Part shown: positions 26,416 to 36,460 of the stretch, piece by piece
Layout of the letters: each line of letters opens with the position of its first letter
Position numbering within the stretch: the stretch's first letter is position 1
Assembly: GCF_002019665.1 (NCBI RefSeq)
Contig: NZ_KV917375.1
Location: forward strand, 3,919,445-3,983,444
DNA length: 64,000 nucleotides
Direction: 5' to 3'
Source of the DNA: Sutcliffiella halmapala
GTDB taxonomy: Bacteria > Bacillota > Bacilli > Bacillales > Bacillaceae_I
The notes under the pieces: generated by a model
Databases searched by the model: none
Seen by the model: the letters and a program-made list of their open reading frames with translations, nothing else
Told to the model about the DNA's origin: nothing
Position numbers and translations under genes: made by a program

Positions 26416-29400
26416 TTATTTGATTATTTTTTGTAGATTAGCTGCCGTCTTCTCACTAACAGCTGCTTTGCCACCAAAAATTGTTATCTGCTTGATTCCT
26501 TGTTTTTTAATATAATTCGAAACAACTCCTGGTACGTTTTCTCCAACCAGTAATATTGCACTGTTATTTTTAGCTGCTAAAACGGCTCCCGATAATGCAT
26601 CAGCATATCCTCTTCCAGTTGCAACATACATATGTTTATTATCTACTCCGAAAGCCTTTGCCACTTCCACATTCGTTTCATAACGATCGCTACCACTTAA
26701 ACGATTAGCAGCTGGAAGTTGTTTTTCAATTTCTTTGGAAACTACGGAAGTTCCACCAACTATAATACTCTCTTTTGCACCAACCGCTTCGATTGCATCA
26801 ATAGTATATTGAGGTAGATATTTAGCTGATGTTAATAAAATCGGCATTCCTTCTCTTGCAGCAAATGATGCTACAGACAATGCATCAGGAAAGTTTTGAC
26901 CGCTTGCTACAACAACTTTATCCACACCATTTGGTGCTACTTGCTCTGCAATAAGCGCTGCTGTATGATAACGATCAGAACCGCCTATACGCTCCACTTC
27001 TAATCCTTTGCTTTTTAATTTATCTGAGATGACTTGACTAACTGCACCTTTTCCACCTAAAATTACAACCTTCTTAGCTCCTAACCTTTTGATCTCTTTC
27101 ATTGTTTCTTCTGGTAGTTGATCACTTCTAGTTAGTAAAATTGGTGCTCCTAGTTTATACGCTAAAGGCACACCAGCTAGTGCATCTGCATAATCATTAC
27201 CACGAGCTAATACAACAGTATTAGCAGTTGCCCAACCGTTACGGCTTACTTCTATTGCAGTTTTGTATCTATCTGCTCCAGAAATTCGATTTAACTGATC
27301 ATGATTGATAAACAGTTTACCTTTTGCTTCTTGAACAACTCTGTTTCCTTCCACATCTGTAAATTCCACTTCAATAATAGCCCCTTGAAGGTTGACATTT
27401 GCTGGAACAGTCCATATTCCTGTGTAAACACCTGGTTTTACTTCTTCCATTACATTGCTTGAAGAAGATTTAGCAGTTAATTGTCCAGGTAGCTTAATGG
27501 AGTAGCTTGCCTTACCACCTTTTGATTCACTTCTAAACGAAACTTCTACTTTTTCACCTGGATTTACATACGTATCTACAGATGGTTTTAAATCAACAAT
27601 TTCAGGATTTACCCTTTCAATATTTATTGGTGAAGAAGGCTCTGTTCTCCCATCCTTAGTCTCTGCTATTGCAGTTATCGTATTTACACCATGGTTCAAT
27701 TTAATTGGAATACTGAAAGAACCATCTTCTTTACTAGTTTCAGTAGCTACATCCTTCCCGTTATTTTGAATGATAATTTTGCTTTTTGTTATTGTTTTTC
27801 CTTTTATTTCAATCTCAGTTTTCGTTGTTTTGGTGTTATTATCTGGCTTTTCGATGACTGGAGCTGGAATAGAATTGTTCACAACTGCACGAATCATCAA
27901 GTTTCCATATCCTGAATCCTCAACATGCTCCCATATTCCATTATATAACCACCAATTTCGGTCATGAAAAGCACCATCATTATCACTAAAGATACTTGGT
28001 GATGTACCGGCAGCAGAATTATCAGGTTGTACATATACTAAATAGAAATCTCCTGTAACAAAAATGTTTTTATCAGTTAAATCAACATGCGTCCACTCCC
28101 CATCTGTACGCGCGTTAGCATCAAATGGACCTGCAATTTTTTTCCCTGGGGTACCGTTTTTACCTGTGGAATCATAAACCGCTACCTGAAATCGAGTGGC
28201 GCCCGGAGTAGGGAATTCTGTATTAACTTTAAAGAGTCCACCTGTCAACCAAGATTTCGTAACGCCTTCTTCCAATGACATTCTGATAGCAAAGCCGTTG
28301 TTAGGACTTCCGCGCCAAAACCACGAATTTTCTGATGTCCCATCATCATAACCAATCTCTCCTGGGAACCCGATAAACCTTTTCAATTCAGCGTTCTGGG
28401 TGATATTCTTGTCCGAATGAAGAGTTATCGAGTATTCATTAAATACATAATCTTTCTTAAACACATGTAGTGTATAGGTACCTTCATATGCTGTAAGTGT
28501 AAATCTTCCGTTACTATCAGTTTTTACTGGGGTAATAGTTGCATCCTCTATTAAAGAAATGGTAGCATCGGCTATTGGCTTTCCTGTCGTTTCATCCTGT
28601 ATTGCACCTTCTACCGTTCCCTTCCCTAAAGGCTTAAGAGTAAAGTTTGATTCGACAACCCCATCTTTTGGAATTGAAACCTGCTGGTCTTTGGAGTGAA
28701 ATCCATAAGCTTCAGCACGAAGAGTGAACTCCCCAGCTTTATGATTGATAGAAAACCTACCATTTTCCGGGCTTGATGTACTAGAGAATCCAGAATCTAG
28801 TAAAGTTACCTTCGCACCTATTGGCATTACATTTGGTTGATTAGTAATAGCTTTAACATTTGTAGCTGTTGGAGCCAGAATACTATCTTGAGAGAGTTCT
28901 TTTGTATGAATAATTCCTGTTGACTCTCCTCTTTTCGTTTCCTCAACTTCTTCTAATGGTGTATCAGTTAATTCTATGTCATCTAAATACCAACCATCAT
29001 ACGAACGTATTTCAAATCCTGTCTGAACGGCAAACACATAGAAACTAATATAAATTCGATTTCCAGCGTAAGCGGAAAGATCTACCTCGCCATCTATCCA
29101 ACCGTTCGTTGAATATTCTATTGGTAATCCGTTATCCTCGAATTTAGTCGCTTCTGTTCTAGCTAACATTTCCCAGTTTTCTCGATCCGTTGAAACTAGG
29201 ATCGCTCCGTAATCTGTTGAACCACCTATTCCATCTGGACTGAAGTCATACCATTGCTTAAACTGCAAATATGCACTTCCGTTTTCCGGAATGTCGATAG
29301 GTGGCATATTGAGATAAGATTCAGTATTAGGAGCATGTGGACCATTAAGGGTTGTCCCGTAGACTTTTTCCCCTGAAAAAGCCTGTTCAGGTCCTGTTTG

Positions 29401-31362
29401 AGGGCTCCCCCATTGCCAATCATTATACACTCCTTCTGAATACCAACCTTCTGGAGCTTTTTCCAAATTATTAAAATAACCAATTGAGATTGCAGACTTC
29501 ACTTCTACTTTATACGTTGGTGAAGTTACATTATTTTTCCCGTAATCTTCAATCATCCATTTATATGAAAATCTGGTACTCTTTACATTCTCACCTGGTA
29601 CAATAGCTTGATAGGTCCCATTTCTAAAGTCACCCGCTGTTCTAGTTGCTTTAATTGTCTTCCACTCATTATCTACTAAATACTGAAGTTCAACGGTATC
29701 AACACTGATATTATCTTGTACTTCCACCGTTAAAGGCAGTACCACTCTATCGTATACAAAGTCAGGAGATGTGTGTTGGAAAGTAGGTTCTGAAGTATCC
29801 TTCCCATTTTGTACAACAAGCCCTTGAATCAATCCATTCCCTTGTTGGAATGATTTTATAGCATTGTAAGCGTTAACAAAACCGTATCCATACCCATAAT
29901 TTGGAGTAGTCGAAAACTCTGAATCTGTCAATGGAATTGCTGTATCAATCAATAATTCCTCAATTTGCTCGATAGTCAATGATGCATTTGCTTGCATGAT
30001 TAACGCAATAACTCCTGATATATGGGGTGTTGCCATGGATGTCCCACTCATCAGCTCATAATCATTAGTTGGAACAGCTGAACGAACATTAACCCCAGGT
30101 CCGGAAACATCCGGTTTCGTCTCATTATATGGACCAGGTCCACGGGATGAGAACCAAGCTAATTCGTTGTTATTATCTGTTGCCGCTACTGCAAAAGATT
30201 CTGGATAGTTCGCTGGTGAAGCAATCCACCCTTCCCCTCCATAACCGTCATTTCCTGCAGCAAATACTGGGAAAATCCCAGCTGCCCGCCAGTTTTCTAC
30301 CATTGGTCGATACCATTCATCCAAACCTGGCCCACCCCCCCATGAGTTGTTCACAACATCAGGAGCCATTTCAGGATGAGGATTCCCTTCTGAATCTTTT
30401 GGTGCTAATACCCACTCACCAGCTTTTAAGAGGTCAACATCAGTACCCCCCCTATCTGAGAATGCTTTAACAGCTATCCATTTTGCACCAGGAGCAACAC
30501 CTATTTGATTGCTTCCATCAGACTCTGAACCAACCATCGTTCCTACTGTATGAGTACCATGCTTTAAATCATCATATGGGATTTCTTTTCCTCCCACTGC
30601 ATCGTACCAGTTAAAGGTATGATTAGGATTATTTGGTTTAGTAGGATTATACCCTCTGTATTTTTCAATCAAAGCAGGATGATCCCATTGAACACCTGTA
30701 TCAATACTTGCTACAACAATACCTGATCCATCGATTCCCATATCCCAAACTTGAGGTGCACCAACCTGGCCCACTCCCCACTCAATTGTTGATTGAGTAC
30801 TAACTGCTGTAGTGTCCGGATTAGATGCTGGAGCAATTAATTGTCGGGTTTCATTTGGAAGAATTTTTTCAACCTCCGAATATGTCGCAAGCTTTTCCAT
30901 TACCTCTTTTGTTCCAGTAACTGCAATAGCATTGACAACGTAGAATGATTCAATGTTTTTTACCTTGCCCTCTTTTTTGGCACTTTCGAGGTAATCCACC
31001 ACTTTATATTGAGTTTCTATTGCTGTGTTCCGAAGTGTAGAAACGATAGATGAACGAACATAAATCTCAGTACTTACTGCTGTTTTTTGCTTTTTTGCTT
31101 TTTCTGCTGCTTCTAATGCAACTTTATTCGTATCTACTTGTTCTTTAAATTTAACTAAGAATGTAACTTCCTTCTGGTCTTTAAATTGTTCAAAAAGTTT
31201 AGCATCCGCTTTATTAATTTGTATTTCGTTGTCACTAACTGATATGGGGCCATTGGATTTTTCCGTTGCCCAAGCGATATTCGGAATAAAAAAATTAGTT
31301 ACTAAAGATAAAATCAATATTATACATAAAGCCAACTTTCCTTTTTTGACAAATGTTTTCAA
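26416..31362 (-). CDS. Secreted bacillopeptidase-F-like S8 protease with cell-wall-binding repeats
   Basis: A 1648-residue secreted multidomain protease. Signal peptide 1-32 (cut near AWA); I9-type propeptide about 45-175. The S8 domain (about 195-500) has Asp221 in SIDTGVQWDHP, His268 in KHGTHTVG, oxyanion Asn371 in FAAGNDG and Ser442 in SGTSMATPHISG. Next come an Ig-like part, a jelly-roll region ending YDGWYLDDIEL, two carboxypeptidase-regulatory-like repeats (about 840-1010) and further beta domains. Three cell-wall-binding type 2 repeats (from about 1358; each with R(I/L)(S/G)G(A/S)DRY and YADAL/FPDAL) should hold it on the wall non-covalently. The catalytic part is most like Bpr. Confidence 0.93.
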   Translation of the reverse strand: MKTFVKKGKLALCIILILSLVTNFFIPNIAWATEKSNGPISVSDNEIQINKADAKLFEQFKDQKEVTFLVKFKEQVDTNKVALEAAEKAKKQKTAVSTEIYVRSSIVSTLRNTAIETQYKVVDYLESAKKEGKVKNIESFYVVNAIAVTGTKEVMEKLATYSEVEKILPNETRQLIAPASNPDTTAVSTQSTIEWGVGQVGAPQVWDMGIDGSGIVVASIDTGVQWDHPALIEKYRGYNPTKPNNPNHTFNWYDAVGGKEIPYDDLKHGTHTVGTMVGSESDGSNQIGVAPGAKWIAVKAFSDRGGTDVDLLKAGEWVLAPKDSEGNPHPEMAPDVVNNSWGGGPGLDEWYRPMVENWRAAGIFPVFAAGNDGYGGEGWIASPANYPESFAVAATDNNNELAWFSSRGPGPYNETKPDVSGPGVNVRSAVPTNDYELMSGTSMATPHISGVIALIMQANASLTIEQIEELLIDTAIPLTDSEFSTTPNYGYGYGFVNAYNAIKSFQQGNGLIQGLVVQNGKDTSEPTFQHTSPDFVYDRVVLPLTVEVQDNISVDTVELQYLVDNEWKTIKATRTAGDFRNGTYQAIVPGENVKSTRFSYKWMIEDYGKNNVTSPTYKVEVKSAISIGYFNNLEKAPEGWYSEGVYNDWQWGSPQTGPEQAFSGEKVYGTTLNGPHAPNTESYLNMPPIDIPENGSAYLQFKQWYDFSPDGIGGSTDYGAILVSTDRENWEMLARTEATKFEDNGLPIEYSTNGWIDGEVDLSAYAGNRIYISFYVFAVQTGFEIRSYDGWYLDDIELTDTPLEEVEETKRGESTGIIHTKELSQDSILAPTATNVKAITNQPNVMPIGAKVTLLDSGFSSTSSPENGRFSINHKAGEFTLRAEAYGFHSKDQQVSIPKDGVVESNFTLKPLGKGTVEGAIQDETTGKPIADATISLIEDATITPVKTDSNGRFTLTAYEGTYTLHVFKKDYVFNEYSITLHSDKNITQNAELKRFIGFPGEIGYDDGTSENSWFWRGSPNNGFAIRMSLEEGVTKSWLTGGLFKVNTEFPTPGATRFQVAVYDSTGKNGTPGKKIAGPFDANARTDGEWTHVDLTDKNIFVTGDFYLVYVQPDNSAAGTSPSIFSDNDGAFHDRNWWLYNGIWEHVEDSGYGNLMIRAVVNNSIPAPVIEKPDNNTKTTKTEIEIKGKTITKSKIIIQNNGKDVATETSKEDGSFSIPIKLNHGVNTITAIAETKDGRTEPSSPINIERVNPEIVDLKPSVDTYVNPGEKVEVSFRSESKGGKASYSIKLPGQLTAKSSSSNVMEEVKPGVYTGIWTVPANVNLQGAIIEVEFTDVEGNRVVQEAKGKLFINHDQLNRISGADRYKTAIEVSRNGWATANTVVLARGNDYADALAGVPLAYKLGAPILLTRSDQLPEETMKEIKRLGAKKVVILGGKGAVSQVISDKLKSKGLEVERIGGSDRYHTAALIAEQVAPNGVDKVVVASGQNFPDALSVASFAAREGMPILLTSAKYLPQYTIDAIEAVGAKESIIVGGTSVVSKEIEKQLPAANRLSGSDRYETNVEVAKAFGVDNKHMYVATGRGYADALSGAVLAAKNNSAILLVGENVPGVVSNYIKKQGIKQITIFGGKAAVSEKTAANLQKIIK

Positions 31363-31811
31363 ATTACAAACTCCTCCATTACTTTAATCTTATTTACCAA
31401 AAATCCCATCACATAAAAACTATTATACTAATGCTTGTTCCCTCCTATTCAGTTGGAATTGACACTAGACAAAATATTATAAGTATTTAGAAAAATAAAC
31501 AATACAGAATATATGATGATATCGATTTAAAATTTAGATGGAGGAGAAATTAATATTTAGAAAAAGGATATAAACCACTTAAGTAACGCGACTATTTAAC
31601 TAAAAATATATTTTATGTGCATTAATTTGATTATATTGTAAAAAAAATGATATTAATTTCTTATAATAAAATATTGATATTTCGGTATATTTACTCATTA
31701 AGAATGAAGCAAAAAAACACTTACTATGATTACTACCCTGAAAATATAGGTAGATTGCTTGTTAAACTCCCTTTTGATCTCGGCTTTCCATAGCCTCTTA
31801 AGTCACTCTAT
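31363..31811. other. AT-rich intergenic region, no gene seen
   Basis: About 450 bases upstream of the protease gene. A TATAAT occurs on the minus strand near 31425-31430, within reach of the protease start, but has no good minus-35. No open frame with a ribosome site and no repeat was recognised. Confidence 0.5.
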
Positions 31812-32197
31812 CTAATGCCTGTTTTTTGTTGAAACTTCTACCTTCTCAAGATGATAAGTTACATTCATTTCTTTGGCAATTTGCCGTGATGAACCTAAGG
31901 AAGATACGATTTTCAACGCCCCTCTTACATGATGAAACATCCCGTCTAAAATTACCCGAACCTGCACACCTCGGCATGCCGCTTCTAATAGACTAGTAAA
32001 AAATAAAGAAGCTGCTACACCATCTTGGATAGAATGATACGTAATATCTATTCTTTCCTCCGCATTGTCTATTAAATCCAATCTTATCCCCAATGACTCT
32101 TGCCCATTTTCTAAGAGAACAACACGGTCTCTCCTAGTTTCATTGGGCACTAGTCTTTCAAGTAGAATCTCTCCTTCCTCCTAGTCAGCTTAGACAT
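31812..32197 (-). pseudogene. Phospholipase D-like protein, broken remnant
   Basis: The readable 112-residue frame has LDLIDNAEERIDITYHSIQD and ACRGVQVRVILDGMFHHVRG, the N-terminal part of bacterial phospholipase D/cardiolipin-synthase-like proteins, which are normally several hundred residues and carry two HKD motifs; none is present. A likely original start with AGGAGG nearby (ATG at 32197, MSKLTRRKE) is in another frame and meets a stop, so there is a frameshift near the start. The downstream part is lost. Confidence 0.7.
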
Positions 32198-32400
32198 TTT
32201 CGTCTCCTTTATCTGATAGACTTTTTTATATGTATATGTTGGGGAATAAAAAGATTAGATTAAGATTTTGTTAGTATTCTTTTGGTAATGTAGATGTGTC
32301 TATTTGGGGCTACCCTGAAAGTAGGCTTTGTCAAAAAATGATGTCCTATTTTGAAGCTACTAGAGGTTAGATCTCGAGTTTTTCCTCCTTAACTTGTAGA

Positions 32401-32495
32401 GATTCTCACATCAATCACCAAGGTTCTCATGAAACTCTCGGTGGTTCTCATATAAGTTACAGAGGTTCTAACGTAAATCGCGAGGTTTCTCATAT
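32401..32495. repeat. Degenerate 21-bp tandem repeat
   Basis: GGTTCTCA-like cores start at 32401, 32422, 32443, 32464 and 32484, a period of 21, 21, 21 and 20 bases. The sequence between them varies (ATCAATCACC, GAAACTCTCG, ATAAGTTAC). There is no open frame across it. It lies in the 445-base gap between the broken phospholipase gene and katE; the remainder of that gap shows nothing but the katE terminator. Confidence 0.65.
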
Positions 32496-32574
32496 TTGTG
32501 CAATTTTTTAAAAGAGGTACCACCAATTAATCCCTGTTTCAAAATTATCACTGTACACGATAAAGCCCAAAAAG

Positions 32575-32603
32575 AAAAAACCCGTATATAACAAAATACG
32601 GAT
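32575..32603 (-). terminator. Terminator of katE
   Basis: On the minus strand CCGTAT pairs with ATACGG, followed by GTTTTTTC, 40 bases after the catalase stop. Confidence 0.7.
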
Positions 32604-32642
32604 TGTTAGTTACTGTTATTAGTTTCACCTATTATCATTCTC

Positions 32643-34697
32643 TTAAACTACCTTACGACCCCACTGACGATGAGCTGCTATCAGCTTAATAAATTCGTTC
32701 GCAAACCACTCCATATCATCTGCCATGACCACCCCAGCGGCGTCACCAATCCCATTGACTTCCAGCCATTGCTTTCCTTCATGGGTGGCGCCGATTGGCT
32801 TATAGTGTGAAAAGGCTTCATGAATAAAGAAGGTTGCATCCTTGTTAAATTTCTTACTTTTTCTACTGCCTCGCACCATATACACAGCATCAAACAATAC
32901 CGAATCCGCCGTTAAAAAAGTATGACCTGCCTCAAGTTCTACTCCATCAGTACCTTTAACCTTTCCGAGCTTTTCACTAATGACTTCCGGCTGGATGCCA
33001 GTTGCCTTTAGTTTATTCAGGACAAGCTTTAAATCCTTTCCGTTAAACCCTTCAGTAAGAATGATGGAAACTTTTCTTGTCTCAGGACGATGCGCTGTAT
33101 TTTCCTGGCTCAGTGCAGGAGAGGTTTGTTGGATGTTCTCCCCAAAACCCAAACCTTTTGGAGCTTTTACTCCGATGTATTCTGCAATTGCATCCGCTAA
33201 ATCATGATTAACATTTGCATACATGTCAACTACTTGCTGCCTGACCGAATTACTCATTACTTTTCCGAGTTCAAACCGAAAAGCATCGATAATATGCTTT
33301 TTTTCTGGTTTGCTCATACTATTCCAGAAAAGCGTTGCTTGGGAGAAATGATCCTTAAAGCTTTCACTTCTAGCCCGAACCTTTCTTCCCTCCACTTTTT
33401 CTTGATAATGGACATAGCCACCTTCTGCTTCACTAGCAGGCGAAGGGGTATTTCCAGCCAATGAGTTCCGATGATAGCTCACTTTTCCGACATTAATGGT
33501 TTGGCGATGGTAGCCGTCGCGCTGATTATTGTGAAAAGGACATACTGGGCGATTAATTGGTATTTCATGAAAATTGGGTCCACCAAGCCTAATTAACTGT
33601 GTATCTGTATAGGAAAATAAACGTCCTTGTAGCAACGGATCATTTGTAAAATCAATCCCTGGGACAACATGACCTGGATGAAAAGCGACCTGCTCAGTTT
33701 CCGCGAATACATTATCCACATTTCGAGTCAGGGTCATCTTCCCAATAATTTTCACCGGCACTACTTCCTCTGGCCATAACTTTGTCGCGTCTAATATGTC
33801 AAATCCAAAAGCAAATTCCTCATCTTCCTTAATAATCTGTACCCCTAGCTCAAACTCTGGGAAATTTCCCTTTTCGATATTCTCCCATAAGTCACGCCGA
33901 TGAAAGTCAGGATCCTTTCCAGATATCTTTTGCGCCTCATCCCATACAAGCGAATGTATCCCTAGCTTAGGTTTCCAATGGAACTTCACAAAATGAGCCG
34001 TTCCAGACTCATTCACAAATCGGAAAGTATGAACACCAAATCCCTCCATCATCCGGAAACTCCTTGGAATCGCGCGGTCTGACATAAGCCACATAATCAT
34101 ATGAGCCGATTCCTGGTTGTTCGCTACAAAATCCCAAAACGTATCATGAGCAGATGCTGCTTGTGGAATCTCATTATGAGGCTCTGGCTTCACTGCGTGT
34201 ATCACATCTGGAAATTTAATCGCATCTTGAATAAAAAACACCGGCATATTATTGCCAACAAGATCATAGTTTCCTTCCTCGGTATAGAACTTAGTCGCAA
34301 ACCCCCGCACATCACGAACCGTTTCAGCCGAACCACGTGAACCCGCCACTGTTGAAAATCGAACAAAAACTGGAGTTTTCGCTGAAGGATCCTGTAAAAA
34401 TTTTGCTCTCGTATACGGTCTCATACTCTCATATACTTGAAACTCCCCATGAGCCGCAAATCCTCTCGCATGAACCACCCGCTCAGGAATTCGTTCATGA
34501 TCAAAATGTGTCATCTTTTCCCGAAAATGAAAATCCTCCATTAACGTTGGACCACGCTCACCAGCTTTTAAAGAAAACTCATCCTCCGCCATCTTCAGCC
34601 CTTGATTCGTCGTCAGTTTTTTCCCCTTATCGTCTACCCGAAAAAACTCCAACTGCTTATCCTTGCTCTTCTCATTTACCTTGCGCTCATCCTTCAT
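32643..34697 (-). CDS. katE: Large-subunit catalase KatE (HPII type)
   Basis: A 684-residue clade 2 catalase. The N-terminal arm is followed by the haem core: catalytic His76 in VVHARGFAAHGEFQ, the distal asparagine region LVGNNMPVFFIQDAIKFPD, and the proximal haem tyrosine in RLFSYTDTQLIRLG. The C-terminal flavodoxin-like domain (about 540-684, from RKVSIILTEGFNG) marks the large-subunit type. It removes hydrogen peroxide; in Bacillus relatives such genes are general-stress or spore-associated. GGGAGG precedes the ATG. Monocistronic with its own terminator. Confidence 0.95.
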   Translation of the reverse strand: MKDERKVNEKSKDKQLEFFRVDDKGKKLTTNQGLKMAEDEFSLKAGERGPTLMEDFHFREKMTHFDHERIPERVVHARGFAAHGEFQVYESMRPYTRAKFLQDPSAKTPVFVRFSTVAGSRGSAETVRDVRGFATKFYTEEGNYDLVGNNMPVFFIQDAIKFPDVIHAVKPEPHNEIPQAASAHDTFWDFVANNQESAHMIMWLMSDRAIPRSFRMMEGFGVHTFRFVNESGTAHFVKFHWKPKLGIHSLVWDEAQKISGKDPDFHRRDLWENIEKGNFPEFELGVQIIKEDEEFAFGFDILDATKLWPEEVVPVKIIGKMTLTRNVDNVFAETEQVAFHPGHVVPGIDFTNDPLLQGRLFSYTDTQLIRLGGPNFHEIPINRPVCPFHNNQRDGYHRQTINVGKVSYHRNSLAGNTPSPASEAEGGYVHYQEKVEGRKVRARSESFKDHFSQATLFWNSMSKPEKKHIIDAFRFELGKVMSNSVRQQVVDMYANVNHDLADAIAEYIGVKAPKGLGFGENIQQTSPALSQENTAHRPETRKVSIILTEGFNGKDLKLVLNKLKATGIQPEVISEKLGKVKGTDGVELEAGHTFLTADSVLFDAVYMVRGSRKSKKFNKDATFFIHEAFSHYKPIGATHEGKQWLEVNGIGDAAGVVMADDMEWFANEFIKLIAAHRQWGRKVV

Positions 34698-34871
34698 GAT
34701 TCAAGCCTCCCTTTTTGATAAATATTATGTTTGGATATGATTGGATATTCTGAATGAGATAGAGGAGCAGGGTTAGGAGTGATTTTTTTTTACTTTCTCT
34801 GGCAACACGTTCGATATAGAAGTAATTCTATTGTCTCAACATTATTCCGGGAGAGGTAATTTATTTTGTTA

Positions 34872-34902
34872 TTGACCTAGAGTTCACTCTAGATTGTATG
34901 CT
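34872..34902 (+). promoter_or_regulatory. MerR-type promoter with 19-bp spacer and operator palindrome
   Basis: Minus-35 TTGACC (34872-34877), minus-10 TATGCT (34897-34902), with a 19-base spacer holding the perfect palindrome CTAGAGT-TC-ACTCTAG (34877-34892). Over-long spacers with a central dyad are the hallmark of promoters activated by MerR proteins. A merR gene follows 150 bases downstream, so this is probably its own promoter and also drives the SDR gene. The 150-base leader contains a GGAGG without an ATG behind it. Confidence 0.75.
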
Positions 34903-35052
34903 AATAGTGTCAGAAATAAAGAAATGCTTTTTATAAAATTTGGAGGCTAATAATTACACTTTAACGAGAATTGGAGAAGCTACACATAAGTAAAAAAAAA
35001 GGAACATTTAGAAAAAGTATGGAGATTGATACCGAGGAGTGTGGAGCATAAG

Positions 35053-35442
35053 ATGTATTTTACAATTGGCCAAGTTTCTAAAGAAACGGGATTGTCTGTG
35101 TATACTTTACGATACTACGAAAAAGAGGGGATTTTACCACGATTAAAACGAAATAAAAGTGGTTTACGAATATATGGTCAAGAAGAAATCAACTGGCTTA
35201 AAATGATCACCTGCCTCAGAGAAACTGGTATGACCATCAAAGAAATGAAAGAATACGCTCGTCTTACTTTTCAGGGAGATGACACAATTAGCGAGCGCGA
35301 ACAATTGCTTAAGAAACAAAAAACGAGACTGAACTTAAAAATAGAACAGTTAGAAATTTATATGTCCATGATTAATCATAAATTGGATATTTATTCTGAA
35401 AAACAAAAAGGACTAGGAACAAAAGGTAACATCGATAATTAG
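35053..35442 (+). CDS. MerR-family transcriptional regulator
   Basis: A 129-residue regulator from the ATG at 35053 (GGAG 6 bases before). The N-terminal HTH has FTIGQVSKETGLSVYTLRYYE, followed by GLRIYGQEEINWLKMI. A coiled-coil dimer helix spans about 75-110. There is no cysteine in the usual metal-binding positions, so it is more like the AdhR/BltR type that senses organic or electrophilic compounds. It is followed by an SDR gene 47 bases later in the same direction. Confidence 0.9.
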   Translation: MYFTIGQVSKETGLSVYTLRYYEKEGILPRLKRNKSGLRIYGQEEINWLKMITCLRETGMTIKEMKEYARLTFQGDDTISEREQLLKKQKTRLNLKIEQLEIYMSMINHKLDIYSEKQKGLGTKGNIDN

Positions 35443-35489
35443 CGATATGGTGAACAGAAGTTACTATTATAAAAGGATGGTGTTCGTTA

Positions 35490-36230
35490 ATGAGAGCTTT
35501 AGAAGGGAAAGTAGCGATTGTTACAGGAGGTTCCAGAGGGATTGGTGAGAAAATCGTCCTGAAATTAGCCTCTGAAGGCGCAATTGTCGTCATAAATTAT
35601 GCCAATAGTGCAAATCGGTCAGAAAAACTTGCTGAACATATTATTTCCGAAGGTGGTGGAGCTTTAGCTGTACAAGGGGATATTTCTAAAATAGAAGATA
35701 TAAAAAAATTATTCAGCATAACAATCAAGACATTTGGAAAAATTGATATCCTTATTAACAATGCTGGTGTCATGATTACGAAACCAATCGACCAAATCAC
35801 GGAAGAGGATTTCGATGTTCAATTTTCAACAAATGTTAAAGGGACTTATTTTTCTATAAAAGAAGCTTATCACTATCTAGAAGAAGGAGGTCGTATTATT
35901 AATATTTCCACTTCAGTGATTGGAAATATGGTACCCGCATACAGTGTTTATGCAGGAACGAAAAGTGCAGTTGAACAGTTTACACGTCAATTAGCTAAAG
36001 AGTTCGGTCCAAGGAATATTACAATTAATGCTATTGCACCGGGTCCAGTTGCTACTGAACTATTTTTTCAGGGGAAATCAGAACAACAAATAGAGGCATT
36101 TAAAAATATGAATGCTTTTCGCCGACTTGGTACGCCCGATGATATTGCAGATTCTATTAGCCTATTATTGAGGGATGAATCGTCTTGGATTACAGGTCAA
36201 ACCCTTCGTGTTAATGGCGGTTTCCTATAG
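35490..36230 (+). CDS. Short-chain dehydrogenase/reductase (SDR)
   Basis: A 246-residue classical SDR. Cofactor motif TGGSRGIG at residues 12-19, structural NNAGV, catalytic Ser in NISTSV and YAGTK (Tyr-x-x-x-Lys), and the ending DESSWITGQTLRVNGGFL. Probably NADP(H)-linked, since an Arg follows the second Gly. Co-transcribed with the MerR regulator, so the substrate is perhaps an aldehyde or ketone stress compound. Confidence 0.92.
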   Translation: MRALEGKVAIVTGGSRGIGEKIVLKLASEGAIVVINYANSANRSEKLAEHIISEGGGALAVQGDISKIEDIKKLFSITIKTFGKIDILINNAGVMITKPIDQITEEDFDVQFSTNVKGTYFSIKEAYHYLEEGGRIINISTSVIGNMVPAYSVYAGTKSAVEQFTRQLAKEFGPRNITINAIAPGPVATELFFQGKSEQQIEAFKNMNAFRRLGTPDDIADSISLLLRDESSWITGQTLRVNGGFL

Positions 36231-36300
36231 AATCCATCATTACCCAGTATGCAGATAAGGAAAGTCTACCCTAGCTATTTTTATAATATCGTCTACTGAA

Positions 36301-36350
36301 AAAAAATTCCTTATACAAAAGGGCTAAATTTCATATAAGGAATTTTTTTC
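36301..36350 (+). terminator. Terminator after the merR-SDR operon
   Basis: AATTCCTTATA (36305-36315) pairs with TATAAGGAATT (36334-36344), followed by TTTTTTC. Arms are perfect; A-runs on the left make it potentially bidirectional. Confidence 0.85.
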
Positions 36351-36361
36351 ATTTACCTGGA

Positions 36362-36460
36362 ATAAAGTTGGCGCCTACCTATGTGCTACTGGCTTCAGAC
36401 GATGCCTCGTACATATCAGGACAGATCATTTTCGTTAAAGGTGGTTCAATTGTTACATGA
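36362..36460 (+). pseudogene. C-terminal fragment of another SDR gene
   Basis: The frame reads APTYVLLASDDASYISGQII then FVKGGSIVT and a stop at 36458-36460. This is the conserved end of SDR enzymes of the VYLASDDSSYVTGQ type and differs from the intact SDR just upstream, so it is not a recent duplicate. No start or N-terminal part exists; it is a deletion remnant. Confidence 0.75.

Noticed and set aside
29226-30470. Frames of 85-113 residues inside the large protease gene
   Set aside because: Shadows of a clearly coding 1648-residue frame.
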